24,353 nt of DNA from Pseudomonadota bacterium (GCA_023433305.1 JAEZCZ010000096.1:1-24353), one strand, 5' to 3'; positions 14,652 to 23,079 are shown, counted from the stretch's first letter. Notes: generated by a model not told the origin, from the letters alone. Numbers and translations are program-made.

Positions 14652-15698
14652 TCAGTCTTGCTTCCCCGGCATTGGCGTGCGCGTGTGGAGCGCCTCACGA
14701 ACGTAAAGGCGTTTCACCAGCACGAACAGCGCGACGGTGAGCGGCTCTGCCAGCAAGACACCGATGATCCCGAACAGAAGCGCGAAAGCCAGCAGCGCGA
14801 ACAGGAGCAGCGCGGCAGGCAGCTCGACCGCATGTTGCTGGATGAGCGGTGTGATCACATTGCCTTCGAGCTGCTGCACCACGAGGAACAGCCCCGCGAC
14901 GAGCAACGCCTCCTCCGGGCCCGCGAGCAGCGCGAGAAGAATCGCCGGCACCGAGGCAACGATCGGGCCGATGAACGGTACGAACTCCAGCACGGCGGCG
15001 AGCAGCGCGAGCGCGAGATAAGAGCGGACCCCGATCGCCCACAGGCCTAGGCCGATCAGCGCGCCGACGATCACCATGGCGAGGAGCCGGCCCTTGAGCC
15101 AGAGCCGCAAGGCTTTGTCGCAATCGTCGAGCGCGGTGGCGGCGTTGCCGCGCGCTCGGGCCGGCACGAGCTTGATGAGGCCGGTGCGATACAGCTCGGG
15201 CCGTGCGGCCAGAAAGATGCCACCGAACAGCAGGATCACGAGATTCGTCAATCCATCGCCGAGCGTCATCAGGAATCGACCGAGATCGCCGAAGCCTCCC
15301 GATCCGCTCGCAATCTCGCTGATGCGTTGCTGCGCCCAGCCCGCGAGGCCGAGGCTCGCGGCGAGGCGCTCGAGCTGGTCGACGGCTTCGGGCAACCGGC
15401 CTGCGATAGCCTCGGCCTGGTCGGCGATCTGGGCGCCGAAAAGCAGGAGCACCGCCGCCAGGCCCGCGAACAGCAGCAGGATCGCCAGCGCCAGCGAGAG
15501 CCGATCCGAAAGATGCAGCCAGCGCCGCAGCCGACGCGCGATCGCATGCAGAACCATCGCGAACAGTACCGAACCGAACGCCAGCACCAGCACGAAGCGC
15601 AAGTGCCAGAACAGCCAGGCTGTCGCGACGACGAGGATGGCCAGGATCAGCCGCCTCAGGAACCGAGCGTCGCCGTCTCTTTCGTCGTTGTCGGCCAT
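14652..15698 (-). CDS. AI-2E family transporter (PerM/YhhT-like membrane protein)
   Basis: The protein is 348 residues from ATG 15698, which has a GGGGAG site about five bases upstream; a GTG at 15728 gives ten more residues but lacks a site. It shows the family layout: two or three N-terminal membrane helices, a soluble region of about 65 residues, then a C-terminal cluster of helices with the conserved LEFVPFIGPIVASVPA and LEGNVITPLI segments. The family was named for a proposed autoinducer-2 exporter, but members include ion antiporters and proteins of unknown substrate, so the function is open. It follows csaA after 72 bp on the same strand and may be the last gene of the trp transcript. 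Confidence 0.9.
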   Translation of the reverse strand: MADNDERDGDARFLRRLILAILVVATAWLFWHLRFVLVLAFGSVLFAMVLHAIARRLRRWLHLSDRLSLALAILLLFAGLAAVLLLFGAQIADQAEAIAGRLPEAVDQLERLAASLGLAGWAQQRISEIASGSGGFGDLGRFLMTLGDGLTNLVILLFGGIFLAARPELYRTGLIKLVPARARGNAATALDDCDKALRLWLKGRLLAMVIVGALIGLGLWAIGVRSYLALALLAAVLEFVPFIGPIVASVPAILLALLAGPEEALLVAGLFLVVQQLEGNVITPLIQQHAVELPAALLLFALLAFALLFGIIGVLLAEPLTVALFVLVKRLYVREALHTRTPMPGKQD

Positions 15699-15770
15699 AA
15701 CGCTCCCCGGGATCCGTCGATCGATCACCCGCGAACGTTATCGTTCATGCCTGTTGCGCCTGGCAAGCCG

Positions 15771-16142
15771 TCAGAACAGCCGTCCGCCGTCAGGCACCTT
15801 CTTGGAAGGTTGCACGAGCACGACCTTGCCGTTCTCGTCGGGAAAGCCGAGCGTCAGCACTTCCGACATCATCGGGCCAATCTGGCGCGGCGGGAAGTTG
15901 ACCACCGCGGCGACCTGCCGTCCGACAAGGTCGGCGGGATCGTAATGTTCGGTAATCTGCGCCGAAGAGCGCTTGCGGCCGAGCGTGGGGCCGAAATCGA
16001 TGGTCAGCTTGAACGCCGGCTTGCGCGCTTCGGGAAAGGGCTCGACCGCGACCACGGTGCCGACGCGGATGTCGACTGCGAGGAATTGGTCGAAGCCAAT
16101 CTCGGGTGCGGCCGGGGCCTGGCTGTCGTGATCGACGTGCAT
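15771..16142 (-). CDS. csaA: CsaA-like tRNA-binding protein
   Basis: This is a 123-residue stand-alone tRNA-binding domain (EMAP-II/Trbp111 fold). The conserved segments are FLAVDIRVGTV near the start, ARKPAFKLTIDFG in the middle, and VVNFPPRQIGPMMSEVLTLGF near the end, of the CsaA type, which has been linked to tRNA binding and to chaperone-like activity. The start is uncertain. ATG 16142 gives MHVDHDS and fits the usual N-terminus; a TTG at 16157 overlaps the trpC stop as TTGA and would add five residues. The gene lies 11 bp (or a 4-base overlap) after trpC, so it belongs to the trp transcript although it has no known part in tryptophan synthesis. Confidence 0.88.
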   Translation of the reverse strand: MHVDHDSQAPAAPEIGFDQFLAVDIRVGTVVAVEPFPEARKPAFKLTIDFGPTLGRKRSSAQITEHYDPADLVGRQVAAVVNFPPRQIGPMMSEVLTLGFPDENGKVVLVQPSKKVPDGGRLF

Positions 16143-16153
16143 CCGCGAATGGC

Positions 16154-16939
16154 TCAACCTTCGAGGAGCCGGCGCGTGGCCTGCTCGACGTCATCCTGCC
16201 GCATCAGGCTTTCGCCGACGAGGAAGCAGCGCACGCCAGCCTCGGCCAGGCGCAGGCAGTCGGCACGGGTGTTGATCCCGCTCTCGCCGACGAGGAGCGC
16301 GTCTTCGGGGGCGAGCGGGGCGAGGCGCTCGGTCGTGGCAAGGTCGGTGCGGAAGCTGCGCAGGTCGCGATTGTTGATGCCGATGAGGCGCGAACGCAGC
16401 TGTGCGGCGCGCTCCATCTCGGCCTCGTCGTGGACCTCGACCAGCACGTCCATCCCGCGCTCGATCGCGGCCGCTTCGATTTCCGCCATTTCGGCATTGC
16501 CCAGCGCGGCCACGATGATGAGGATCGCGTCCGCCCCCATCGCCCGAGCCTCGGCGACTTGCCAGGGATCGACCATGAAATCCTTGCGCAGCACGGGCAG
16601 GCCGCAGGCCGCGCGAGCGTCCATCAGGTAGTCCTCGTGCCCTTGGAAATAGGGGGCATCCGTGAGCACCGAGAGGCAGGCAGCGCCACCCCGTTCGTAG
16701 GCTACGGCATGCTCCGCAGGGCGAAAATCCGCGCGAATCAAGCCTTTGGAAGGAGAAGCTTTCTTGATTTCGGCAATGAGGCCGAACCCGGCCTGGGCTT
16801 TGCGCTCCAACGCCGAGCGAAAGCCGCGCGGCGGCGAGGCGCTGGCGGCCCTGCGGTCGAGGTCTTCGAGCGTGGCGAGCGCCTTGCGAGCCGCCACTTC
16901 CTCGCGCTTGGTGGCGCAGATTTCGGTCAGCTTGTCCAT
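16154..16939 (-). CDS. trpC: Indole-3-glycerol phosphate synthase
   Basis: The protein is 261 residues, the length of a monofunctional TrpC without the TrpF domain. It closes the ring of carboxyphenylaminodeoxyribulose phosphate to indole-3-glycerol phosphate. The (beta/alpha)8 barrel signatures are visible: IAEIKKASPSKG near residue 55, VLRKDFMVDPWQV, LVEVHDEAE, IGINNRDLRSF and LVGESGI. It starts at ATG 16939, 65 bp after trpD; no Shine-Dalgarno site precedes it, and the sequence just upstream even reads CCTCCT. trpF, trpB and trpA are not adjacent. Confidence 0.97.
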   Translation of the reverse strand: MDKLTEICATKREEVAARKALATLEDLDRRAASASPPRGFRSALERKAQAGFGLIAEIKKASPSKGLIRADFRPAEHAVAYERGGAACLSVLTDAPYFQGHEDYLMDARAACGLPVLRKDFMVDPWQVAEARAMGADAILIIVAALGNAEMAEIEAAAIERGMDVLVEVHDEAEMERAAQLRSRLIGINNRDLRSFRTDLATTERLAPLAPEDALLVGESGINTRADCLRLAEAGVRCFLVGESLMRQDDVEQATRRLLEG

Positions 16940-17004
16940 CAGAGGAGGCCTATGCCGGGGGTGTCTGGCCGTGTCGATAGCCCGAGGGAGCTTGAGCCCG
17001 CGGA

Positions 17005-18000
17005 TCAGCGCGTCGTGACGTCGATCCAGCAGGCAAGCAGCGCTTTGGCGAGCCCCTTGTCGATCGCTTCGGCGGCTTCCTCGGCGCCTTCTGCCCAGCT
17101 TTCGGCTTCGCCGGCGACCATCAGCGCGCCCGCGGCATTGAAGAGCACGGCATCGCGGTAGGGCCCGGTTTCGCCGTCGAGAAGCTTGCGAAGCGCGGCG
17201 GCGTTATGCGCGGGGTCGCCGCCGCGGATGGCCTCGACCGGAGCATGCGGCAGGCCCGCCTCGGAGGCGTCGACCCGCTTCATGCGCACTTCACCGTCCT
17301 TGATCTCGGCCAGTTCGTTGCCGCCCGCGAGGCTGAGCTCGTCGAGCCCCTCGTCGCCCGAGATCACGAACGAGTGCTCGGTGCCCAGGCGCGCGAGCGC
17401 TTCGGCATAGATCGGCACGTAGGCCGGCCGGGCGATGCCGACGAGCTGGCGGCGGACGCTTGCCGGGTTGGCGAGCGGCCCCATCAGGTTGAAGATCGTG
17501 CGCCGCCCGAGCGCTTTGCGGATCGGCATGATGCGGCCCATCGAGGGATGATGCTTGCCGGCGAAGAGGAAGCAGATGCCCAGGTCGTTCAGCGTCTGTT
17601 CGGCGGTGTTCATCGCGTGTTCGAGGTTCAGACCAAGCGCTTCAAGCGTATCGGCGGCGCCGGCTTTCGAGCTCGCGGCGCGGTTGCCGTGCTTGGCCAC
17701 GGGCACCCCGCAAGCCGCCACCACCAGCGCCACCGCGGTCGAGACGTTGAGCGTGTGATGCCCGTCGCCCCCGGTACCGCAGACGTCGATCGCGTTGGCC
17801 GGCGCCTCGATCGGGATCAGCCGCGCCCGCATAGCGCGCGCCGCGCCCGCGATCTCCGCGGCCGTTTCGCCCCGATCCGACAGGGCCACGAGAAAGCGCG
17901 CGATCTCGTCGTCGGCCAGCTCGCCGTCGAGCATGGCGCCGAAGGCCGCTTCGGCCTCCGCCTCATCGAGAGGATGGTCGACCGGCGGGAGCTGGCTCAC
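17005..18000 (-). CDS. trpD: Anthranilate phosphoribosyltransferase
   Basis: The protein is 331 residues and transfers phosphoribose from PRPP to anthranilate. Signatures: DVCGTGGDGHHTLNVST (PRPP loop) near residue 80, KHGNRAASSKAGAADTLEALG, and NLMGPLANPA. The start is GTG at 18000, overlapping the trpG stop as GTGA. The frame stays open far upstream, but that part lies inside trpG in another frame and has no family similarity; residue 1 at the GTG fits the usual N-terminus. It is a stand-alone enzyme, not a TrpGD fusion as in enterobacteria. Confidence 0.96.
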   Translation of the reverse strand: MSQLPPVDHPLDEAEAEAAFGAMLDGELADDEIARFLVALSDRGETAAEIAGAARAMRARLIPIEAPANAIDVCGTGGDGHHTLNVSTAVALVVAACGVPVAKHGNRAASSKAGAADTLEALGLNLEHAMNTAEQTLNDLGICFLFAGKHHPSMGRIMPIRKALGRRTIFNLMGPLANPASVRRQLVGIARPAYVPIYAEALARLGTEHSFVISGDEGLDELSLAGGNELAEIKDGEVRMKRVDASEAGLPHAPVEAIRGGDPAHNAAALRKLLDGETGPYRDAVLFNAAGALMVAGEAESWAEGAEEAAEAIDKGLAKALLACWIDVTTR

Positions 18001-18596
18001 GCCAGGGCCTTGGCCGGCAGGCCGCAAATCCGCAGGAAGTTCGCGAGCAACTCGTGCCCGTGCTCGGTGGCGATGCTTTCCGGGTGAAATTGTACGCCGT
18101 GGATCGGCAGTTCGCGGTGGCGGAAACCCATGACGCTCGTGCCGTCCAGCCCCGGGGTCTCGCTGGTCGCGTTGACGACGAGCGCCTCGGGAATGTCCTC
18201 GACGACCAGCGAGTGATAGCGGGTTGCGGTGAAAGGGCTGGGCAGGCCCGCGAAGACGCCGCTTCCGTCGTGGTCGACAGGGCTGGTCTTGCCGTGCATC
18301 AGCCCGCCGCGCGTGACGGTGCCGCCGAAGTGCTGCCCTATCGCCTGGTGCCCCAGGCAGACGCCGAGGAGCGGCCTGCCGGCATCGGCGCAGGCGGCAA
18401 CGAGATCGAGGCTGATGCCCGCCTCGTTGGGCGTGCACGGGCCGGGCGAAATGAGGAAGCCCTTGGCCCCGCTCGAGATCGCCTGGCCGGCGGAGATGGC
18501 ATCGTTGCGGACGACTTCGACCTCCGCGCCCAGCTCCATCAGGTAGTGGACCAGGTTGAAGGTGAAGCTGTCGTAGTTGTCGATGACCAGGATCAT
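17997..18596 (-). CDS. trpG: Anthranilate synthase component II (glutamine amidotransferase)
   Basis: The protein is 199 residues. It releases ammonia from glutamine for TrpE and may also serve aminodeoxychorismate synthase. The class I amidotransferase triad is visible: Cys in LLGVCLGHQAIG, and His and Glu in GVQFHPESIATEHG. The start MILVIDNYDSFTFNL at ATG 18596 is the family N-terminus. It lies seven bases after the trpE stop and overlaps the trpD start by four bases, which implies tight translational coupling of the three genes. Confidence 0.97.
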   Translation of the reverse strand: MILVIDNYDSFTFNLVHYLMELGAEVEVVRNDAISAGQAISSGAKGFLISPGPCTPNEAGISLDLVAACADAGRPLLGVCLGHQAIGQHFGGTVTRGGLMHGKTSPVDHDGSGVFAGLPSPFTATRYHSLVVEDIPEALVVNATSETPGLDGTSVMGFRHRELPIHGVQFHPESIATEHGHELLANFLRICGLPAKALA

Positions 18597-18603
18597 GGCG
18601 CGG

Positions 18604-20106
18604 CTACTGCCCGAAACCCGGCTCTGCCGCAACGCGCGCGGCTTCACGCGCGGCGGCGAGGAGTGCGGCGGATTTCGCCTCGCACTCGCGCTGCTCATAG
18701 GCCGGGTCGCTGTCGGCGACGATGCCGGCGCCGGCCTGGACGTGCATGACGCCGTCCTTCACCACCGCGGTGCGCAGCACGATGCAGGAATCGACCGAGC
18801 CGTCGGGAGCGAAATAGCCGACTCCTCCGGCGTAGGCGCCGCGGGTTTCGGGCTCCAGCTCGGCGATGATCTGGCAGGCCCGCACCTTCGGAGCACCCGA
18901 GACGGTTCCGGCGGGGAAACCGGCAAACAGCGCATCGAGAGCGTCCTTACCCACCCCTAACCGGCCCACGACGTTGCTGACGATGTGCATGACGTGGCTG
19001 TAGCGCTCGATAGTGAAGCTGGCGGTGACTTCGACGCTGTTCGCGGCCGCCACCCGGCCGACGTCGTTGCGGCCTAGGTCGAGCAGCATGAGATGCTCGG
19101 CGCATTCCTTCGGATCGGCGAGCAGGCTGGCTTCATTGGCGCGGTCTTCTTCCTCGGTCTGTCCGCGAGGGCGAGTGCCGGCGATCGGGCGGATGGTGAC
19201 TTCGCCGTCGCGAACGCGGACGAGGATCTCGGGGCTCGAGCCGACCACCGCGAAATCGGGCAGATCGAGGAAGTAGAGGAACGGCGAGGGATTCACGCGC
19301 CTGAGCGCCCGATAGAGCGCGAACGGCGGGAGCGGAAACGGGCAGGTGAAGCGCTGCGCCAGCACGACCTGGAAGATGTCGCCCGCCGCAATGTATTCCT
19401 GCGCCTTGAGCACCATCGCCTCGTAATCGGCCGCGGGAGTCACCGGCGAGAGCGCGAGTTCAGGCAACGACGCGTCGCGCACAGGGGGCGGCGCTGCGTT
19501 GGCGAGACGGCTCAGCGCCTCGTCGATCCGCTCCCCTGCGCGCTCGATCGCTTGCGCGGGATCGGCGCCGTCGGCCCACAGCGGGGCGATGCAGAACAGC
19601 TCGTCGGTCAGCCCGTCGAAGACCAGGATGAGCGTCGGGCGCGCGAACAGCATGTCCGGCATTTCGAGCGCGCTTTGCGGTGCGCGCGGCAGGTTCTCGA
19701 CGAGACCGATGGTCTCGTAGCCGAAGTAGCCGACCAGGCAGGCGAGGGCAGGCGGGAGCGCCTTGGGCACATCGATCCGGCAGCTTTCCGCGAGGCTGCG
19801 CAACTCGGCGAGGCTGTCGCCGGGAAGGGGCTGGAAGGCCGAGCGGTCATGCCGCCAGTCGCGGTTTACTTCGCAGGCGTGGCCGACGGCACGGAACAGG
19901 AGGTCCGGATCGAGGCCGAGCAGACTGTAGCGCCCGCGAACCGAGCCGCCTTCGACCGATTCGAGGAGAAAGTCGCCGCGGCCGGGCTCGATCAGCTTGA
20001 GCGCGGCGCCGACCGGAGTCTCGGTATCGGCGACGAGCTTGCGCCAGACGAGCGCCGCCTCGCCCGCGGCAAGACGGGAATGTGCCTGTTCGGCGTTCTC
20101 GGGCAG
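18604..20106 (-). CDS. trpE: Anthranilate synthase component I, with a non-canonical (CTG) start
   Basis: Full-length homology covers about 500 residues. TrpE makes anthranilate from chorismate using ammonia from TrpG. The tryptophan feedback site is present (LLES at residues 47-50 and GRYS at 58-61), as is the chorismate-binding C-terminal half (FAVVGSSPEILVR, IRPIAGTRPRG, DLGRNDVGRVA, GAPKVRA). The start is odd. Between the in-frame TAG of ppiD (20128-20130) and a TTG at 19803 there is no ATG, GTG or TTG codon, yet this stretch clearly encodes the TrpE N-terminus (WRKLVADTETPVGAA). The best start is CTG 20106, giving (M)PENAEQAH; CTG 20118 is an alternative. A start at TTG 19803 would remove about 100 residues, including the feedback motif. 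No Shine-Dalgarno site is evident. Confidence 0.9.
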   Translation of the reverse strand: MPENAEQAHSRLAAGEAALVWRKLVADTETPVGAALKLIEPGRGDFLLESVEGGSVRGRYSLLGLDPDLLFRAVGHACEVNRDWRHDRSAFQPLPGDSLAELRSLAESCRIDVPKALPPALACLVGYFGYETIGLVENLPRAPQSALEMPDMLFARPTLILVFDGLTDELFCIAPLWADGADPAQAIERAGERIDEALSRLANAAPPPVRDASLPELALSPVTPAADYEAMVLKAQEYIAAGDIFQVVLAQRFTCPFPLPPFALYRALRRVNPSPFLYFLDLPDFAVVGSSPEILVRVRDGEVTIRPIAGTRPRGQTEEEDRANEASLLADPKECAEHLMLLDLGRNDVGRVAAANSVEVTASFTIERYSHVMHIVSNVVGRLGVGKDALDALFAGFPAGTVSGAPKVRACQIIAELEPETRGAYAGGVGYFAPDGSVDSCIVLRTAVVKDGVMHVQAGAGIVADSDPAYEQRECEAKSAALLAAAREAARVAAEPGFGQ

Positions 20107-20127
20107 GGAGCCGGCCAGGACAGCCGC

Positions 20128-22065
20128 CTAGTTGCTGGCTTGGCCGGTGAGCTGGGCCGCGACCGCGTCGATCGCGGGCTGGTTGCGCTCGACGCCGACC
20201 TCGCGCTGTGCCGCGCGGACGAACTGCTCGACATACTCGTTGCCCGCAATCTGCCCGAGTTGCTGGATCGTGCCGAGCACGATCGGATCGTTCGCCGCGA
20301 CTTGCGGCGCTTCGATGTCGTCGAGCCGGACGACATACCACCCGGCATCCGAGGGCGCCTCGAGTTTCTTGGTCGTGCGCTCGGCCATGCTGAAGAACAG
20401 CGCGAGCTGCGGCGGAACGCGCCCTTGCTGCGCGAGCTGGTCGCGGGTCAGGTTGAGCGTTTGCGGCGCGGGCAGCGGCTTGCTTTCGGCTGCGACGGCC
20501 TGGGCCAGAGTGCTTCCCTTCGCCATGCGCGCGAGAATGCGGTCCGCCGCCGCCTTGGCGGCCTTCGAGCCCTCGTCGCTGCGCCAGTTTGCGATCACGT
20601 CGTTCCTGATCTCGGCAAGAGGCGCGACGGCCGAAGGCGTGATGGCGCCGACGTCGAACACCACGAAGCTTTCGCCCGGCGTCACGACAGCGAGCTGGGG
20701 CTCTTGCTCCTCCATGTCGAATGCGACTTCGAGCACGCGGCCAAGGATCGGAGGGACCGTTTCGTCAGGGGTTCCGTAGATGCGGCCATCAGCGGTCGCG
20801 GGAGCCGTGCTGGCGATCTCCACATTCAGCTCGCGGGCGACGTCGGACAGGCTGCGGCCTTCCTCGAATTCCTCCTCGATACGCGCGGTCAGGTCGTCGA
20901 GTGCGGCCTGGCGCTGCTCGGCCGCCAGCGTGGTCGCGATCTCGCCGCGTACCTGCTCGAGCGTGCGAGCCGGCTGACGATCGATCGTGTCGACCCGCAA
21001 GACGTACCAGCCGAGCCCACCGCGTGCGGGCTGCGCGAGCGCGCCCTGCTGGGCGGCGAAGGCGGCTTGCGCGGCAGCGGCCGAGGTGGTGCTTGCGAGC
21101 TCGGCCTGGGTGGCGGGGCCGACCGTCGTCGTCGCCAGGCCCTTCTCGCGCGCCGCATCGGCCAGCGCCTTGCCGCCCCGCACTTCGGCGACGATCGCCT
21201 GGGCGGCGGCTTGCGTCGGCACGACGAGCTGGGTGAGCGTGCGGCGTTCGCTGGCGGCATAGCGCGCGCGGTCGCGCTGGTAACGCTCCGCGATCTGCGC
21301 CGCGGTGGGCGCGGGCAGATTGCCGAGGGCCTCGTCGCCGAATGCGGCATAGCGGATCACGCGGCGTTCCGGCCGGATATAATCGTCGCGGTTGGCCTGG
21401 TAATAGGCCTGGAGCTGTGCATTGGTCGGCGCGCCCTGGGGCGCGAAGGCCGTGCTCGGCAGCATCGCGATCGAGCCTTCCCGCCGTTCGCGCAACAAGG
21501 CCGCATATTGCCGCGCCATGCTGGCAGGCACTGTCGGCGAGAAACCGATCGGGGTGAGGAGCTGGCGCGCCAACAGGCCCATTCCGAGGTCGGCGCGCAC
21601 TGCTGCCTCGCTCAGGCCCTGCTGGGCCAGGGCGGAGCGAAACGCGTTCTGGTCGAAATTGCCGTCGGGGCCGCGAAACGCGGGTATCTGGAGCAATTCG
21701 CTGTCGATCAACCGGTCGCTCGCCCGCATTCCGTGGCGCCGCGCGAACTCGGCGATCGTCGTCCGCTCGATCAGCTGGCGCATCACGCCTTCGAGACCGC
21801 CGCGCGCGATGAAGGCCTGCATCGTTATCGTCGGGTCGCTCTGCCGCGCCTGGTCGAGCGAACTGGTCGCATTCATCGACAGCTCCGCCGCATCGATCCG
21901 CTCGTCACCGACGACGGCGACGCGGTCTCCACCCGAGACCCCGCCGAACACGCCGGTGCTCGAGATGTCCATGCTGGCAAAGGCAATGGCGATCAGGCCG
22001 AGGAAAGCCAGCGTGATGACGATCCCCAACTTCGAGCTGAAGAACTTGCGAAACAGCTGGATCAT
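20128..22065 (-). CDS. ppiD: PpiD-like periplasmic foldase (SurA N-terminal domain, parvulin family)
   Basis: The protein is 645 residues, close to E. coli PpiD (623). It is anchored by one N-terminal membrane helix (about residues 13-32) and otherwise lies in the periplasm, where the family helps newly exported outer-membrane and periplasmic proteins fold near the Sec translocon. The start MIQLFRKFFSSKLG is the typical PpiD N-terminus; the 44 open codons before it have no family character. A SurA-like N-domain (about 35-190) is followed by a parvulin-like region (about 265-380) in which the usual catalytic motif is poorly kept, and a helical C-terminus. Its TAG is directly followed, in the same frame, by the trpE coding region. 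It is the first gene of the - strand trp run. Confidence 0.9.
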   Translation of the reverse strand: MIQLFRKFFSSKLGIVITLAFLGLIAIAFASMDISSTGVFGGVSGGDRVAVVGDERIDAAELSMNATSSLDQARQSDPTITMQAFIARGGLEGVMRQLIERTTIAEFARRHGMRASDRLIDSELLQIPAFRGPDGNFDQNAFRSALAQQGLSEAAVRADLGMGLLARQLLTPIGFSPTVPASMARQYAALLRERREGSIAMLPSTAFAPQGAPTNAQLQAYYQANRDDYIRPERRVIRYAAFGDEALGNLPAPTAAQIAERYQRDRARYAASERRTLTQLVVPTQAAAQAIVAEVRGGKALADAAREKGLATTTVGPATQAELASTTSAAAAQAAFAAQQGALAQPARGGLGWYVLRVDTIDRQPARTLEQVRGEIATTLAAEQRQAALDDLTARIEEEFEEGRSLSDVARELNVEIASTAPATADGRIYGTPDETVPPILGRVLEVAFDMEEQEPQLAVVTPGESFVVFDVGAITPSAVAPLAEIRNDVIANWRSDEGSKAAKAAADRILARMAKGSTLAQAVAAESKPLPAPQTLNLTRDQLAQQGRVPPQLALFFSMAERTTKKLEAPSDAGWYVVRLDDIEAPQVAANDPIVLGTIQQLGQIAGNEYVEQFVRAAQREVGVERNQPAIDAVAAQLTGQASN

Positions 22066-22216
22066 GAGAAGTCGGAGGCACTTTCGAGACAGCGGCACGA
22101 CGAAGGGACCGGCAAATGGCAGCCGATCCCGGCGAAATCGAACCGGCGCTTTATCCCGCATGCGGCGTGGCCGCAACAGCCGAGCCGGCTTTCCCACGCG
22201 CTCGAAGAAACCGGTT

Positions 22217-22245
22217 TTGACAACGCGCGCCGGGCGGACTAGCGG
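22217..22245 (+). promoter_or_regulatory. tpiA: Possible promoter of tpiA
   Basis: A perfect -35 hexamer TTGACA (22217-22222) is followed by 17 bases and a weak -10 TAGCGG (22240-22245). This would give a leader of about 50 bases before tpiA. It lies in the 239-bp divergent gap between ppiD and tpiA. No comparably good promoter for ppiD is visible on the other strand. Confidence 0.35.
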
Positions 22246-22256
22246 GCTTCGGCTTC

Positions 22257-22273
22257 GCCCCCATCGCGGGGGC
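22257..22273 (+). other. GC-rich hairpin in the tpiA leader
   Basis: GCCCCC (22257-22262) and GGGGGC (22268-22273) form a perfect 6-bp stem with loop ATCGC. It lies downstream of the putative promoter and 31 bp before the tpiA start. It may be an mRNA-stabilising 5' structure; there is no T-tract. Confidence 0.35.
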
Positions 22274-22304
22274 TAACAATCATTTGGAAATCCACAGGAA
22301 CACC

Positions 22305-23063
22305 ATGGCCCAGCGCCCTTACATCGTCGGCAACTGGAAGATGCATGGCACTCGCTCCATGCTGTCGGAAGCGCGAGCGATCGACCGCGCGGCCGAGCGG
22401 CTGCTCAAGGCGGAAGTCGCCCTCGCACCGCCGTTCACGCTGATTCACGCGACCCGCAAGGAAGCCGGCCTGATCGGCGTCGGCGCACAGGATTGCCACG
22501 CGGCCGACGGCGGCGCGCACACCGGCGACATTTCGGCGGCGATGGTCAAGGATTCCGGGGCGGATTTCGTGATCCTCGGACACAGCGAGCGGCGCGCCGA
22601 CCACGGCGAGACCGATGCGATCGTTCAGAGCAAGGCGACCGCCGCGCTCGCGGCCGGCCTGAGCGTGATCGTCTGCGTCGGCGAGATTGAATCGGAGCGC
22701 GACGCCGGCAACGCGGAAGCGGTCGTCTTCGCGCAGCTCGAAGGATCCTTGCCGCGCAGCGAAGGCGCGGCCGAGAGGGTCACCGTCGCGTACGAGCCGG
22801 TCTGGGCGATCGGCACCGGCCGCACGCCGACCGTGGAAGACGTCGGCGCCATGCATCGCGCCATTCGGGAGCGGCTCAAGGCCATCTACGGCCCGGCCGG
22901 GGAGCAAGTGCGGATCCTCTACGGCGGCTCGGTCAAGCCGGACAACGCCGCCGAGCTCCTGGCCGCGGACGAAGTCGGCGGCGCGCTGGTCGGAGGCGCG
23001 AGCCTGACCGCGGAGAGCTTCCTGGGCATCATCGTCGCCGCCGCCGAGCGCGGCGAATCCTGA
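22305..23063 (+). CDS. tpiA: Triosephosphate isomerase
   Basis: The protein is 252 residues and interconverts glyceraldehyde 3-phosphate and dihydroxyacetone phosphate. The active-site residues are visible: Lys12 in VGNWKMHG, the His of ILGHSERR, and the Glu of YEPVWAIGTG, plus the phosphate-binding LYGGSV and GGALVGGASL segments. The ATG at 22305 was chosen over TTG 22284 because it gives the standard MAQRPYIVGNWK start and has an AGGA sequence upstream. It is the first gene of a + strand run with secG and pyrG. Confidence 0.97.
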   Translation: MAQRPYIVGNWKMHGTRSMLSEARAIDRAAERLLKAEVALAPPFTLIHATRKEAGLIGVGAQDCHAADGGAHTGDISAAMVKDSGADFVILGHSERRADHGETDAIVQSKATAALAAGLSVIVCVGEIESERDAGNAEAVVFAQLEGSLPRSEGAAERVTVAYEPVWAIGTGRTPTVEDVGAMHRAIRERLKAIYGPAGEQVRILYGGSVKPDNAAELLAADEVGGALVGGASLTAESFLGIIVAAAERGES

Positions 23064-23064
23064 A

Positions 23065-23079
23065 CCCGCCGGGGGCGGG
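23065..23079 (+). terminator. GC-rich hairpin just after tpiA
   Basis: CCCGCC (23065-23070) and GGCGGG (23074-23079) form a 6-bp stem with loop GGG, starting two bases after the tpiA stop codon. There is no T-tract, so it may be a weak terminator or a 3'-end protecting structure between tpiA and secG. Confidence 0.35.

Noticed and set aside
16942..17161. A small plus-strand frame in the trpC/trpD gap with a perfect AGAGGAGG site and ATG at 16954
   Set aside because: The frame then runs antisense through trpD, the composition is Ser/Ala-rich, and there is no promoter or similarity; the site is the chance reverse of the CCTCCT before trpC.
18001..18438. An N-terminal extension of TrpD by 146 residues
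   Set aside because: The open frame upstream of GTG 18000 lies inside trpG in another frame and lacks TrpD similarity; the GTGA overlap gives the normal TrpD length.
19093..22242. A 1049-codon open frame on the plus strand, opposite trpE and ppiD
   Set aside because: Its codons are exactly in register with trpE and ppiD on the other strand, and the translation is low-complexity and Arg/Gly-rich. Such mirror frames are expected in GC-rich genes; no ribosome binding site or family similarity supports it.
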